A model generated the notes under the pieces. That model saw only the letters and a program-made list of their open reading frames with translations, ran no database searches and was not told the DNA's origin. This document shows, piece by piece, positions 43,305 through 52,888 of a stretch of 64,000 bases of DNA (the stretch's first letter is position 1; every line of letters begins with the position of its first letter). The stretch is taken from the NCBI GenBank assembly GCA_028867595.1, contig JAGWGB010000002.1:1-64000 (forward strand). The letters run 5' to 3'. This DNA comes from Nitrososphaerota archaeon (GTDB lineage: Archaea; Thermoproteota; Nitrososphaeria; Nitrososphaerales; Nitrosopumilaceae). A program made the position numbers and the translations under genes.

Positions 43305-44637
43305 TACGACACACCACATCTATTTTCTGAACGAAGAAAAAAATTCAAAAGGCTCTGAAGATTCTGAGATATCCAATGAGCAACTAAGTAAAGTCCTAAA
43401 AATGATGGCAAAACAAGTGTTAAAAGAAAAAACTCCTTCTGTGCAGGATTTAGAAAAAATACTTCAAGGAGTAACACGAGAACAGACATCACAATCACAA
43501 GTTAATGAAGAGAAAAACGATCTTGATATTCATGGTAACAATGAACCCATAACAAAATATCTTCAACAGAAAGGTTACATAAAAGACGATAAAAAATGGC
43601 TTACTAACAAAGGATTTTTCGAAATTGGCCAGAGAATGTTAGAAGACATCATAAAAGCAATAAATGAAGGAGGGTTTGGACTTCATGAAACAAAAAACAT
43701 CGGTTCTGGTAATACAATACTTGACACCACAAAAAAACTGGAGTATGGCGATGACATCAAAAATATTGATATTCCAAAAACAATATTGAATTCTGTACAA
43801 AGATCCAAAACCAAAAAACTAACAAAGGATTTTCCAATTCAAATAGAACTTGATGATTTTGAAAAATTTGAAACACGAGAGGAAGTAAAGGTGGGAGTTG
43901 TATATTGTATTGATCTAAGCTCTACAATGAAATACTCTTTGAATTCTGGTGAGGGAAGTAGGATAGAAGCTGCAAAGAAAGCATTATGGGCATTATACGT
44001 GTTGAACAAGAAATTCTTTCCTAATGATTCCATCTATATTGTAGGATTTGGATCCTTAGCATCCGAAGTCAAACCACATGACATTCCATATCTTAAGACA
44101 TATGACGCAAATGACAATTTCTTACATTATACAAATTACCAAGCCGCCTTTCGCCTAGCTCTGAAGATCTTAAAAAAAGACGGCTCACACAATAAAAGAA
44201 TAGTTCTCATTACGGATGGACAACCTTCCGCGTGTTTCGTAGATGATGAATCGCAAAAATCTGCCATCTTATCGGATAAACCATATTCTCATTTCTACAG
44301 GCCGGATGATGCAACTCTTAATAAAATGAAAATAGAGAGAGAAACAAAATTGGATATTAGAAACGAAATGGTTTACCTCTGCTACAGGTATAAGCAAGTA
44401 GATCCTGCCATTGATGCAAAAACATTACAAGAAGCAAAAAAATGTAAGCGAGAAGGAATTGAGATTGATACTATAATGGTAAGCGAAGAAGAAGAGCTTC
44501 TAAGTTATGTTGAAAACTTGGAAAAGCATCTAAAAGGAAGAGCGTATTATATCAACCCTGAAAAAATTGACAAAATCCTCATAAGCGATTTTATTTCAAA
44601 CAAGAAGAAAATACTTGGCTCAAAACGTGGTTGGTAA
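43294..44637 (+). CDS. VWA-domain protein, partner of the MoxR ATPase
   Basis: A 447-residue protein. The N-terminal ~195 residues are charged and helical. The VWA domain follows, with a MIDAS motif in YCIDLSSTMKYS (Asp near residue 207) and VLITDGQPSA. The usual DxSxS reads DLSST, which retains the Asp and both Ser positions. No signal peptide, so it is cytoplasmic. By analogy with MoxR-VWA and chelatase I-D pairs it would present a client to the ATPase. TTG start within the preceding gene. Confidence 0.85.
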   Translation: MPPSTTHHIYFLNEEKNSKGSEDSEISNEQLSKVLKMMAKQVLKEKTPSVQDLEKILQGVTREQTSQSQVNEEKNDLDIHGNNEPITKYLQQKGYIKDDKKWLTNKGFFEIGQRMLEDIIKAINEGGFGLHETKNIGSGNTILDTTKKLEYGDDIKNIDIPKTILNSVQRSKTKKLTKDFPIQIELDDFEKFETREEVKVGVVYCIDLSSTMKYSLNSGEGSRIEAAKKALWALYVLNKKFFPNDSIYIVGFGSLASEVKPHDIPYLKTYDANDNFLHYTNYQAAFRLALKILKKDGSHNKRIVLITDGQPSACFVDDESQKSAILSDKPYSHFYRPDDATLNKMKIERETKLDIRNEMVYLCYRYKQVDPAIDAKTLQEAKKCKREGIEIDTIMVSEEEELLSYVENLEKHLKGRAYYINPEKIDKILISDFISNKKKILGSKRGW

Positions 44638-44642
44638 ATGTG

Positions 44643-44951
44643 ATGGATAATTTTGACAAACGAAAAATGTTAGATGTTCTCATAGATCCTGGCGTCTCTA
44701 TAATTCTGGCTGAATTAGAAGATGGTGAAAAGGATTCTGACCATCTTACTAAAAAACTGCAAATATCTGAAAATGAGATAAAAGATCGCCTTGCATATCC
44801 TATTGAACATGGATTTGTCATCGTAAAACAAAATGAACAAAATGTCACCTTTGGTGTAGACACCGACAAGCTCAACAAAATTATGGAGTCTGATGAAAAC
44901 TTTGATGGCGTTGTCGATGGATTGACAGAGCTAGACCAATTTCTCAATTAG
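44643..44951 (+). CDS. Small winged-helix-like protein in the MoxR/VWA operon
   Basis: About 102 residues: an N-terminal helix, then a likely winged helix (ILAELEDGEKDSDHLTKKLQISENEIKDRLAYPIEHGFV) ending with a strand pair. ArsR-like proteins show the same helix-turn-helix pattern. Starting at ATG 44643, 5 nt after the VWA stop (a TTG at 44631 is possible). It could regulate the operon or act as an adaptor (inference). The 3' end overlaps the convergent gene by 8 nt. Confidence 0.65.
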   Translation: MDNFDKRKMLDVLIDPGVSIILAELEDGEKDSDHLTKKLQISENEIKDRLAYPIEHGFVIVKQNEQNVTFGVDTDKLNKIMESDENFDGVVDGLTELDQFLN

Positions 44952-45450
44952 CTCTTTTGCTGCGATTTTTTATGAAATACATCATACCTATGGCAAGACC
45001 GCTCAAACCTGCTATCAAAATTATCACGCTGAATACGTCAAGCAATGTTGCCCCTTCTGGATAATATCCGATAATTCCAAGTACTTGCATGTCTCCTTGT
45101 GCAGTGTTTTGTATCTTCAACTCATACGTACCTGTTGAAGATATTGTAAAATTTTCCTGAAATGGACTTTTTGTTATTGATTTTGTAACGATGAAATTTC
45201 CATTAGGATCAACAACGTTGGCACTCAAGATATCTCCATCTTTAAAATCTGATATTTGAATTGAATAAACCCCATCTTTACTCTTTATTGGATCTAAGCT
45301 ATTGGTGACATTCATAGATGAACCCGGTGATAGATCTTGCTGTGATGAAGCAAGATTACTTGTTTCAGTTTCAGATTGAAAAAACGAAATTAATATTCCA
45401 GCTATCACAAGTATTCCGCTAATTATGAGTATGGCTTTTGAATTTACCAT
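44944..45450 (-). CDS. Two-helix membrane protein with extracellular beta domain
   Basis: A 168-residue protein: an N-terminal transmembrane segment (about 5-23, AILIISGILVIAGILI), a beta-rich extracytoplasmic domain of about 95 residues (KDGVYSIQISDFKDGDIL, TGTYELKIQNTAQGD), and a C-terminal transmembrane segment (VFSVIILIAGLSGLAIGM) with a basic KNRSKR end. Function unknown; the domain resembles an Ig-like or pre-peptidase C-type sandwich. Confidence 0.6.
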   Translation of the reverse strand: MVNSKAILIISGILVIAGILISFFQSETETSNLASSQQDLSPGSSMNVTNSLDPIKSKDGVYSIQISDFKDGDILSANVVDPNGNFIVTKSITKSPFQENFTISSTGTYELKIQNTAQGDMQVLGIIGYYPEGATLLDVFSVIILIAGLSGLAIGMMYFIKNRSKRAN

Positions 45451-45577
45451 GTTTGAAGCTCCTGTAAACCTTAGTTAAAACTTAGCTATTGCTATGTATC
45501 TTGCAATCTGATGAGATTATAGAATATGCATAAATCATTCGACAAGGTTAATTCCAAGAAGAAATTATTGGAACACA

Positions 45578-48500
45578 TTGTACAAAATATATGCTATTCT
45601 GTTATTTGTGCTTCTTATTTTTCCACAAGTGCTAACACCTGATGCTAAAGGATATTCCGATCATCCTAACCTATTTGTGTCAGCTGAAAACAGCATTTTC
45701 CAAAATCACTTTTCTGGAGCAATGGTGATCGAAGTGATAGTTAAGGGAAACAATGTACAATTAGATCAAGCCCAAGGTGAACCAAATGTTAATGTAAACG
45801 GACGACAACTCCGTATGGCACAGGCGTCTGATGGTTATTGGTACGCATTTTTTGCTGATACAAACGCCGCTAAACAAGCAGATCAGATAGCACTGGGTGG
45901 TCAAGCTGGGCAAAATATGGACTTTGGAGTTTTCTGTTCATCTTCCACTCCGTCCTCTGTACTAGGAGCAGATTTTTCACAAACTGATGGTATTGCGATT
46001 CCAGACTCTAATGGACTTTCAGGAACCACTCAAGGACTAGCGTCGTTTGGTATGTGCAGTGGTACGCCACAACCTCCAACTGTAAATCAGAACAATGTTG
46101 TCAAAAATCCTCCTTCATTGAATACAAATTCCAATTTGCCCCCAGGACAAATTGGAGTCAGTCCAAACATATGGCCTGTAATTCAGCTTTTCTCATTTAG
46201 TAATGATGTAAACATAGAATACAATGGTGCGGCAGGAACACAAAGTGTTGATCTTACATACTTTGATATCCCAAATATCTCTATAAAACTCGACAGAGGT
46301 GCATATTCTGCAGGCTCTGAGGTCTTTGCAACAATAAACGATATTCAATTAGATGAAGATCCGACTGCAGCAGACTCGTGGACATTTAATGTCGATAATC
46401 CTGAAGCAACTTTCTACCAAGCATTTCCAGAATCTGGTGGCGGTAGTACTACCGGACTTGTAAATCTCTCACCATTTCTTAGCAGCTTGGGTTTTAGAGA
46501 TAATGGCAAAGTTGAGATGAATCTAGGCAATGTTATAAATCTGAAGACAAACTCTCTTCAAACCAGTTCATCTATAACTGCAAACGGAATAACTTATGAC
46601 AAATTAGTAACATTTGTAGAAACTGGTCCAAACACTGGAATCTTTGAAAGTGATTATGGCAGTATTTCTACAATCGGCATATCGCAAAACGCTCCTAGGT
46701 CACAATCTGGTACAATTGAATATAATCTTCAATCCACATCTATTGTTTCTGGTGTTACAACTGCAGGTCTTGTTCTTGGCACTGGGCAGAGTCAATTCGG
46801 ACCAGGACAAAGAGAAACTATTTCACTAACTGATCCAAACCAAGTTCTAAACTCTGGAACTATTGAAACATTAAACATTTTTCGAAGTTCAGCCATAGTC
46901 CCCACACTGAAGATTGGAAACCCAGTTACACTGGTTGGTGCATCTGACGTGAATTTTTATTCAACTCAAAACAGCCTTTCAAATCCGATCTCTGTTTCTT
47001 CCAGTGTTCCTGACTCTAATTCTGCCAGGCTAGTGATAGATACAAGGCCAACTCCGTCTGCCAATTTTTATGAAATGACTGTAAATCTTGGAATCACAGC
47101 TGGTACGCTTCAAGGCTTATTGATTGATCCTAGTCAACCCAATTCCGGCGGAACAAACTGGATCAATTATGATCTGAGATCATTTCAACAGCAGTTGGGT
47201 ATCAACTCGTTTTCAAGCACTGGCATGACTCTTCATTTTGGCAGTGCGTCTAGTAGCTCATCTGTTGAGATATTGTCTCCGGGAACCATTTCGGCTGGCA
47301 ATGGCCTTGTACAGATCAGTAATTCTGTAGTATCTTCAATTAAATCCCAATCTTCCTCATCTCCAGTGTATCTGGAGATCAACTTTGGTAGTTCAAATGG
47401 TGTTATTTCGCATGAAACAGATACACAACCAATAGTTTTTGATATGTTTTCCTTTGGAATGAAAAACAGTCAAACAGTAAACAATGCTGTGTATCGCGCT
47501 GAACTACAAGAAACATCTCCAGGATCAGGTATTTTCACAGGTACTATTGAATACGTAGTGGCAAACCAATTAAATCAATTTGATCCAAATTTCATAAAAA
47601 CTCTGGCTACATTTGGTAGCAACATAATATTTTTTGTAAATGGGCAATTGGTAAATGAAAACGGAATTAATTTTTCCATTACAGGTTCTTCGCCTGGAGG
47701 TCAACCAACTACCGTTACCTCAAAAAATAGTCTACCCACACATACAGGAGTAGTAACACTTGATTCGGGAAATTACAGAATTGGTTCACCTGTAACTATA
47801 ACAGTTTATGATCCTGATCTTGCCTCGTCTGCTGACACTATACAGTCTTTTTCGACAGTAAATGATCCCAATTCACCTGCAGTGGATACAGTAGGAGACG
47901 CTAGTGGAAATATACTACTTGAGGTGTGGATAAAGGGATTCAGATTTCATCAATGTACCGTAAATGGAGTGTTTCATGGCGGACTTGCTGCTACTGGATT
48001 TACCCTTACTGAAACCGCGCCTGGTTCAGGTGTATTTCAGGGAATATTCAAAATGCCATCTTGGATATGCAGCGAGGATGGTACTTCATTGATATCCCCT
48101 ATAGGTGGGATAGTACAGGCTTGGTATCACGACTATGCTGACGCATCAGGAAGATCTGTTGTAATAGGATCTACAATTGCCTCTCAATCATCTCAATCTA
48201 CTACAACGTCTCCGCCAGCCACTCCGCCTACTCAATCATACACATCTGGTACTACTCAAGTTTATGCTTCGAAGATTACACATGTTACGCAAATGAGTAA
48301 TGAAAATGGAATGCCTTTATTGCAAAACCCCACAGTTGGTCAAACAATATCATTTAACGATATAATTTCAAACGGTGATTACCAAAACGACCAAAAAATT
48401 TCTTATATTGTTCAAATAAAAGATAGTCAAGGTAAAGTTGTCTATTTGAAATGGATAAATGACTCCATTAGTCCATCAAACGAGGCAACAGAAAAACTAT

Positions 48501-48619
48501 CGTGGATTCCCACGAGTCCTGGAAGTTATTCTGCTGAAATCTATGTTTGGAACGGCATGGACTCTCTGGTACCATTGACTATAAAAAACGGATATCAATT
48601 TCAGGTATTGCCTCAGTAA
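45578..48619 (+). CDS. Large secreted S-layer-like surface protein
   Basis: A 1013-residue exported protein with TTG start and signal peptide (IYAILLFVLLIFPQVL). It is beta-rich, Ser/Thr/Asn/Gln-rich and low in Lys. Ig-like modules are marked by strand pairs such as LDRGAYSAGSEVFATI and LDSGNYRIGSPVTITVYDPD, each followed by an E-T-x-P-x-x-G-x-F motif: near residue 347 (ETGPNTGIFE), 644 (ETSPGSGIFTG) and 811 (ETAPGSGVFQG). This module type occurs in archaeal S-layer proteins. No C-terminal anchor or PEFG signal, so it is held by other surface proteins or released. Between 870 and 900 a Ser/Thr/Pro linker. Confidence 0.8.
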   Translation: MYKIYAILLFVLLIFPQVLTPDAKGYSDHPNLFVSAENSIFQNHFSGAMVIEVIVKGNNVQLDQAQGEPNVNVNGRQLRMAQASDGYWYAFFADTNAAKQADQIALGGQAGQNMDFGVFCSSSTPSSVLGADFSQTDGIAIPDSNGLSGTTQGLASFGMCSGTPQPPTVNQNNVVKNPPSLNTNSNLPPGQIGVSPNIWPVIQLFSFSNDVNIEYNGAAGTQSVDLTYFDIPNISIKLDRGAYSAGSEVFATINDIQLDEDPTAADSWTFNVDNPEATFYQAFPESGGGSTTGLVNLSPFLSSLGFRDNGKVEMNLGNVINLKTNSLQTSSSITANGITYDKLVTFVETGPNTGIFESDYGSISTIGISQNAPRSQSGTIEYNLQSTSIVSGVTTAGLVLGTGQSQFGPGQRETISLTDPNQVLNSGTIETLNIFRSSAIVPTLKIGNPVTLVGASDVNFYSTQNSLSNPISVSSSVPDSNSARLVIDTRPTPSANFYEMTVNLGITAGTLQGLLIDPSQPNSGGTNWINYDLRSFQQQLGINSFSSTGMTLHFGSASSSSSVEILSPGTISAGNGLVQISNSVVSSIKSQSSSSPVYLEINFGSSNGVISHETDTQPIVFDMFSFGMKNSQTVNNAVYRAELQETSPGSGIFTGTIEYVVANQLNQFDPNFIKTLATFGSNIIFFVNGQLVNENGINFSITGSSPGGQPTTVTSKNSLPTHTGVVTLDSGNYRIGSPVTITVYDPDLASSADTIQSFSTVNDPNSPAVDTVGDASGNILLEVWIKGFRFHQCTVNGVFHGGLAATGFTLTETAPGSGVFQGIFKMPSWICSEDGTSLISPIGGIVQAWYHDYADASGRSVVIGSTIASQSSQSTTTSPPATPPTQSYTSGTTQVYASKITHVTQMSNENGMPLLQNPTVGQTISFNDIISNGDYQNDQKISYIVQIKDSQGKVVYLKWINDSISPSNEATEKLSWIPTSPGSYSAEIYVWNGMDSLVPLTIKNGYQFQVLPQ

Positions 48620-48643
48620 TCAATAGCTGAATATCATCAAACT

Positions 48644-49801
48644 CTAGAAATTATATTTTGTCTTATACGGTGACACGATACGTAGCTCTTGTACCACCTT
48701 TTTCAATACATCCACGGTCTGGTCAATCTCTTCCTCAGTATTTGTAATTCCTACAGTCAAACGTAGAGAACCGGCTATTTGTTCATGTGAAAAACCCATT
48801 GACCTAAGTACGTGTGATGCCTTTTGTATGCGCACCGAACATGCAGATCCTGTGGATGCCGCAATTTTATTTTCGTCAAGCTTAATGATCAGGTCCTCCC
48901 CATTGACCCCAAGAAATGTAAAATGCGCATTGTTTGGGATTCTTTTCTCAACATGTCCGTTAAGGCTAGTTTGCGGTATCTCAGATAGGATTCGTGTAAT
49001 CAGTTTAGAAGTGAGCTTCTTAAAATGAATGATATTTTGATTCATGTCTTCCTTTGCTAACTTGCAGGCCATTCCAAATCCCACTATGCTTGCAACGTTT
49101 TCAGTGCCTGACCTCAAACCATTTTCCTGTCCACCGCCAAGTATGAGAGGAGATATGTTGATTCCTTTTCTTATGTATAAAGCGCCCACTCCTTTTGGGC
49201 CGTTTAATTTATGGGATGATATGGAAAGCAAATCAACTCCAATATCATTTACATTGATTGGAACTTTACCAACCGCCTGTACTGCATCTGTATGAAAAAC
49301 TATGTTATTCTTATGCGCCACATCTGCAATTTCTTTTATTGGTTGAATAGTCCCAACTTCATTATTTGCAAACATTATGGTAATAAGGCAAGTATCATGT
49401 GAAATTTCATTTTGTAAATCGTCTACATTTACAAGGCCATGTTTGTCCACTGGTAGATATGATATTCTATATCCTTCTTTTTCAAGTCGTTTACAGGGTT
49501 CTAGTATGGCATCATGTTCTATGGATGATGTGATTATGTGCTTGCCTTTTCTTTGTAAAACTGTCCCGTAGATTGCCGTATTATTTGATTCTGTACCTCC
49601 TGATGTCAAAAGAATCTCTTTACTATCTGCGTTGATCAGCTCAGCTATTCTTTTTCTCGAATTTTGTATGGCTGTATTTGCGAATCTGCCAAGTTTATGT
49701 ATGGAAGATGGATTCCCATATTGCTCTCTAAAATAAGGAATCATTTCATCAATTACTTTTTGATGAACTGGTGTTGATGCTGCGTTATCTAAATAGATCA
49801 A
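48644..49801 (-). CDS. Cysteine desulfurase (NifS/IscS-type)
   Basis: 385 residues, a class V PLP enzyme: IYLDNAASTPV at the start, Lys198 for PLP (SSHKLNGPKG) and the active-site Cys321 in STGSACSV, a group-I IscS/NifS-like loop. It releases sulfur from cysteine as a persulfide. The start overlaps the LarE stop by 4 nt (ATGA), and this strict coupling suggests that sulfur is delivered to LarE, rather than only to general Fe-S assembly (inference). Confidence 0.93.
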   Translation of the reverse strand: MIYLDNAASTPVHQKVIDEMIPYFREQYGNPSSIHKLGRFANTAIQNSRKRIAELINADSKEILLTSGGTESNNTAIYGTVLQRKGKHIITSSIEHDAILEPCKRLEKEGYRISYLPVDKHGLVNVDDLQNEISHDTCLITIMFANNEVGTIQPIKEIADVAHKNNIVFHTDAVQAVGKVPINVNDIGVDLLSISSHKLNGPKGVGALYIRKGINISPLILGGGQENGLRSGTENVASIVGFGMACKLAKEDMNQNIIHFKKLTSKLITRILSEIPQTSLNGHVEKRIPNNAHFTFLGVNGEDLIIKLDENKIAASTGSACSVRIQKASHVLRSMGFSHEQIAGSLRLTVGITNTEEEIDQTVDVLKKVVQELRIVSPYKTKYNF

Positions 49802-50598
49802 TCTGCTATCACATTTAGCTTGCCAGGACGATATCCGTCTTGGTCAATCAATACCGATTCAAACCCGAGATCCTTGAGGCGTTCAGTCAATATGGAAATC
49901 TTTTGCAAATCTGCAAGTAGGTATAGTTCATTTTGCCCAATTTCAATTCTTGCATCTTTTCCCAAATCGCGTACTCTGACCTGTTTTGCTCCTAAAAGGT
50001 GTTTTACTATATTTTCTCCTTTTTCAATTCTTGCTAATTTTTCAGCGGTGACTTTGTGGCCCCACGGAATACGTGAGGCAAGGCATGAATTTGATGGTCT
50101 GTCATAGACTGAGAGACCAACTTCTTTTGCAAAATCCCTCACCTCAGTTTTAGTCAGGCCTATCTCAACTAGAGGACTACGAACGCCATTTTCTCGTAAT
50201 GCAACTATTCCTGGTCGATATTCTCCTAGGTCGTCAAGATTAGTGCCATCAACTATTATGCTGTTGGCATAGTTCTTTGACAACTCAATTAAATGAGTAG
50301 CTAACTGTGTCCTACAATGAAAACATCGGTCCTTGTCATTTTTAACAAAATCTGGATTGTCAAGTTCATTATATTCCGTTATGATGTGCTGTATTCCTAT
50401 TTCTGAACATATCTTCTTCGCAGAATTCAATTCTTCTTGGGCCAAAGTCTTGTAATCTGCAGTAACTGCTATTGCAAGATGACCAAGTGATCTATATGAT
50501 GCATATGCTACCAGAGCACTATCTACGCCGCCTGACAGTGCTACCAAAACCTTATTTTTTCCATCAAACCAATTGATTAGCTGTTCTAACTTGTTCAT
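49798..50598 (-). CDS. larE: LarE, ATP-dependent sulfur transferase of nickel-pincer cofactor synthesis
   Basis: A 266-residue PP-loop enzyme (SGGVDS, residues 22-27). It carries the conserved Cys172 in NSCLASR, equivalent to the sulfur-carrying cysteine of LarE, and a CxxC pair at Cys92/Cys95 (RCFHC). LarE adenylates and thiolates the carboxylates of pyridinium-3,5-dicarboxylic acid mononucleotide. ATGA overlaps on both sides tie it to larC and to the desulfurase. Confidence 0.9.
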   Translation of the reverse strand: MNKLEQLINWFDGKNKVLVALSGGVDSALVAYASYRSLGHLAIAVTADYKTLAQEELNSAKKICSEIGIQHIITEYNELDNPDFVKNDKDRCFHCRTQLATHLIELSKNYANSIIVDGTNLDDLGEYRPGIVALRENGVRSPLVEIGLTKTEVRDFAKEVGLSVYDRPSNSCLASRIPWGHKVTAEKLARIEKGENIVKHLLGAKQVRVRDLGKDARIEIGQNELYLLADLQKISILTERLKDLGFESVLIDQDGYRPGKLNVIAD

Positions 50599-51827
50599 TT
50601 CAGATGTAACTTTTGTCTTACTTCTGTAATAATCAATGCGTTTGCGTCTATAAAAGAAATTCCTAATGTTTCTGAAATTAATTTTATGTCGTTTGCTTCC
50701 ACTTTGAAATTCTTCATCTCTTTGTTATTTTTAGCAACTTTGCATTGCACCGTGAAATTCTTACCTTGAATTGTTATTGGTATTGAAATAATGGTTCTTG
50801 GAACAATATATCGATTAGATGTTCTAACCCTCACCCCTAGCGTTCCTGTTTCGGCGATAATCGTGTTGATCATGTCGTTAAGATTAGACAGATCGCATAT
50901 GACAGAAACAAGATTAGTTGGCCTGCTCTTCTTTGTAATGGCTTGGGTTACAGTAACGTCTTTTGCCCCAATTGAAATCAACTTGTCAATCATTTGACCA
51001 ATGACTTCTCCAGAAATATCATCAACGTTTGTTTCGATAATTTGAACCGAATCTTGCTCTAATTGGTGGGTCTGCTCTCCTCTGACTATTTTCAGTACAT
51101 TTGGAAATCCCTCATAATCTTTGGTGCCTGCACCATACCCAATTGATTTGATTTTCATTGGAGGGTAAAACTCCGAACATCTGTCTGCAAGATTGACCAG
51201 TAAACTTGCTCCCGTTGGAGTTGTGAGTTCTTCTTTAGCCATGCCTCCACTAACTATTATGTCAGAATGAGAAAATATTTCTAGAATGGCACTAGCGGGA
51301 TTTGATGTAATACCATGAGAAAAATTCAAAGTTCCACCTCCTACTGAAACCGGAGTAGCAACAATCTCTTCTGAAAAAAACTTCAAATCGTCAAGGGCTA
51401 TTGCTGAACCAATTATATCAACAACGGTGTCTATGCTTGATGCTTCATGAAAATGGACAGATTCTACAGGTTCTCCATGAATTTTGGATTCTGCCATGAT
51501 TAGAGATCTGATGCTTTCTTTTGCAAAGACTTTGGCCTTTTCAGATAATCCGATCTTATCTGATGTTTGTAATATGCAATCTTGTATCTCGATTCCTTTT
51601 CTTTCATGAGTTTCTTCTTTTACATCCAAAAATAATTTAGTCGCTTCGGTTCCATGTTTTATTATTTTTCCAAAATCCATCTTTTGAATTTTAGAGCCTT
51701 TTAGATAATTTTCTGACGTGTAGACACCATCCATAACCTTGGATTTACTGGCTCCAATATTTACAAGAGCAGAAAGTAGCATATCACCAGAAATGCCAGC
51801 TACCTGTGCGTCAATCATAAGAACCAT
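50595..51827 (-). CDS. larC: LarC, nickel chelatase for the pincer cofactor
   Basis: A 410-residue protein, start ATG at 51827 (a Met three codons in is possible): MIDAQVAGISGDMLLSAL, the His-rich VHFHEASSIDTVVDIIG and the C-terminal metal-binding NVDDISGEVIG and TRTS-like core. LarC inserts nickel into the thiolated cofactor. It is a single uninterrupted frame, unlike the frameshift-dependent LarC1/LarC2 of Lactiplantibacillus. First gene of a three-gene minus-strand operon, divergent from mdh. Confidence 0.9.
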   Translation of the reverse strand: MVLMIDAQVAGISGDMLLSALVNIGASKSKVMDGVYTSENYLKGSKIQKMDFGKIIKHGTEATKLFLDVKEETHERKGIEIQDCILQTSDKIGLSEKAKVFAKESIRSLIMAESKIHGEPVESVHFHEASSIDTVVDIIGSAIALDDLKFFSEEIVATPVSVGGGTLNFSHGITSNPASAILEIFSHSDIIVSGGMAKEELTTPTGASLLVNLADRCSEFYPPMKIKSIGYGAGTKDYEGFPNVLKIVRGEQTHQLEQDSVQIIETNVDDISGEVIGQMIDKLISIGAKDVTVTQAITKKSRPTNLVSVICDLSNLNDMINTIIAETGTLGVRVRTSNRYIVPRTIISIPITIQGKNFTVQCKVAKNNKEMKNFKVEANDIKLISETLGISFIDANALIITEVRQKLHLK

Positions 51828-51911
51828 GTTTCTGTGAATCGTTTTGAATGCATATAAATTGTAATTTCATTTAAAGCATTTTCATTGTACTTCTATTGAA
51901 AAAATAGTGAG

Positions 51912-51920
51912 GTTTAATTA
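51912..51920 (+). promoter_or_regulatory. TATA element of the mdh-larB operon
   Basis: GTTTAATTA is centred about 27 nt before the ATG at 51943, as expected for leaderless transcription. Confidence 0.5.
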
Positions 51921-51942
51921 GTGAATAAATGGACGCCAGAAT

Positions 51943-52857
51943 ATGATTACAATCATTGGTTCCGGTAAAGTGGGCGGTGCTGCCGCACTTTTTACTGCAT
52001 TACGAAAAGTAACCGATGAAATTCTTCTACTTGATGTTGTACAAGGCCTTCCACAGGGAGAAGCCATGGATCTTAATCACATGTTATCTGAAAAGGGAAT
52101 AGATGTGAATGTCAGAGGTTCAAACGACTATTCAGAGATGAAAGGATCTGATATCGTGGTTGTTGTAGCTGGGTCTGGGCGAAAACCTGGTATGACAAGA
52201 ATGGACCTATTGAAAATCAACGCATCAATCGTAAAAGGTGTAGTGGAAAACATCAAGAAATTTGCAAAAGATGCTATGATAATTCCTGTAACAAATCCTC
52301 TTGATCCAATGGCATATCTAACATACAAAATTTCAGGATTTCAAAAAAATAGAGTGTTTGGTATGGGAAACATGCTTGATCTATCACGATTTGTTCAGTT
52401 TATCCATGAGTCAACCGGTTATTCTCGTAGTTCCATTCGTGGTCTAGTCATAGGAGAGCACGGGGAAAACATGTTGCCTCTTCCACGATATTCAACAGTA
52501 TCGGGAGTTCCTCTCACTTCGCTATTGCCAAAACCGAAAACAGACGAACTTGTGCAAAATACAAGACAAGTTGCTGCTAAAGTGATTGAACTCAAAGGTG
52601 CAACAGTTCACGCGCCAGGAAACGCGATATCTGCTATTGTAGAAGCAGTAGTGAGGGATACAAAGCAAGTCATTCCAGTGGCAACCTATCTTGATGGAGA
52701 GTATGGCTATTCAGATGTTTCAATTGGAGTGCCTGTAGTATTAGGCAAAAATGGCGTAGAGAAAATCATAGAACTAGATCTAGATGCTAATGAAAAGGAA
52801 TGGTTCAAGAAGGGAGTAGAAAGCGTCAAGACGGCCATTTCAGGTCTTGAACTTTAA
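51943..52857 (+). CDS. mdh: Malate dehydrogenase (LDH-like MDH family)
   Basis: A 304-residue NAD(P)-binding enzyme: [12 protein letters not shown] at the N-terminus, the substrate loop [12 protein letters not shown] with Arg at the specificity position that selects malate/oxaloacetate, the NPLDPMAY segment and the catalytic His in GEHGEN. It would reversibly oxidise L-malate. It shares a transcript with larB (31 nt apart), which is unexpected for a TCA-cycle gene. Confidence 0.93.
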   Translation: MITIIGSGKVGGAAALFTALRKVTDEILLLDVVQGLPQGEAMDLNHMLSEKGIDVNVRGSNDYSEMKGSDIVVVVAGSGRKPGMTRMDLLKINASIVKGVVENIKKFAKDAMIIPVTNPLDPMAYLTYKISGFQKNRVFGMGNMLDLSRFVQFIHESTGYSRSSIRGLVIGEHGENMLPLPRYSTVSGVPLTSLLPKPKTDELVQNTRQVAAKVIELKGATVHAPGNAISAIVEAVVRDTKQVIPVATYLDGEYGYSDVSIGVPVVLGKNGVEKIIELDLDANEKEWFKKGVESVKTAISGLEL

Positions 52858-52888
52858 ATTTTTAACCTCAGGCTAAATACCTATACCA

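Noticed and set aside
50595-51827. Possible programmed frameshift in larC
   Set aside because: The frame is continuous over 410 codons, so no frameshift is needed here.
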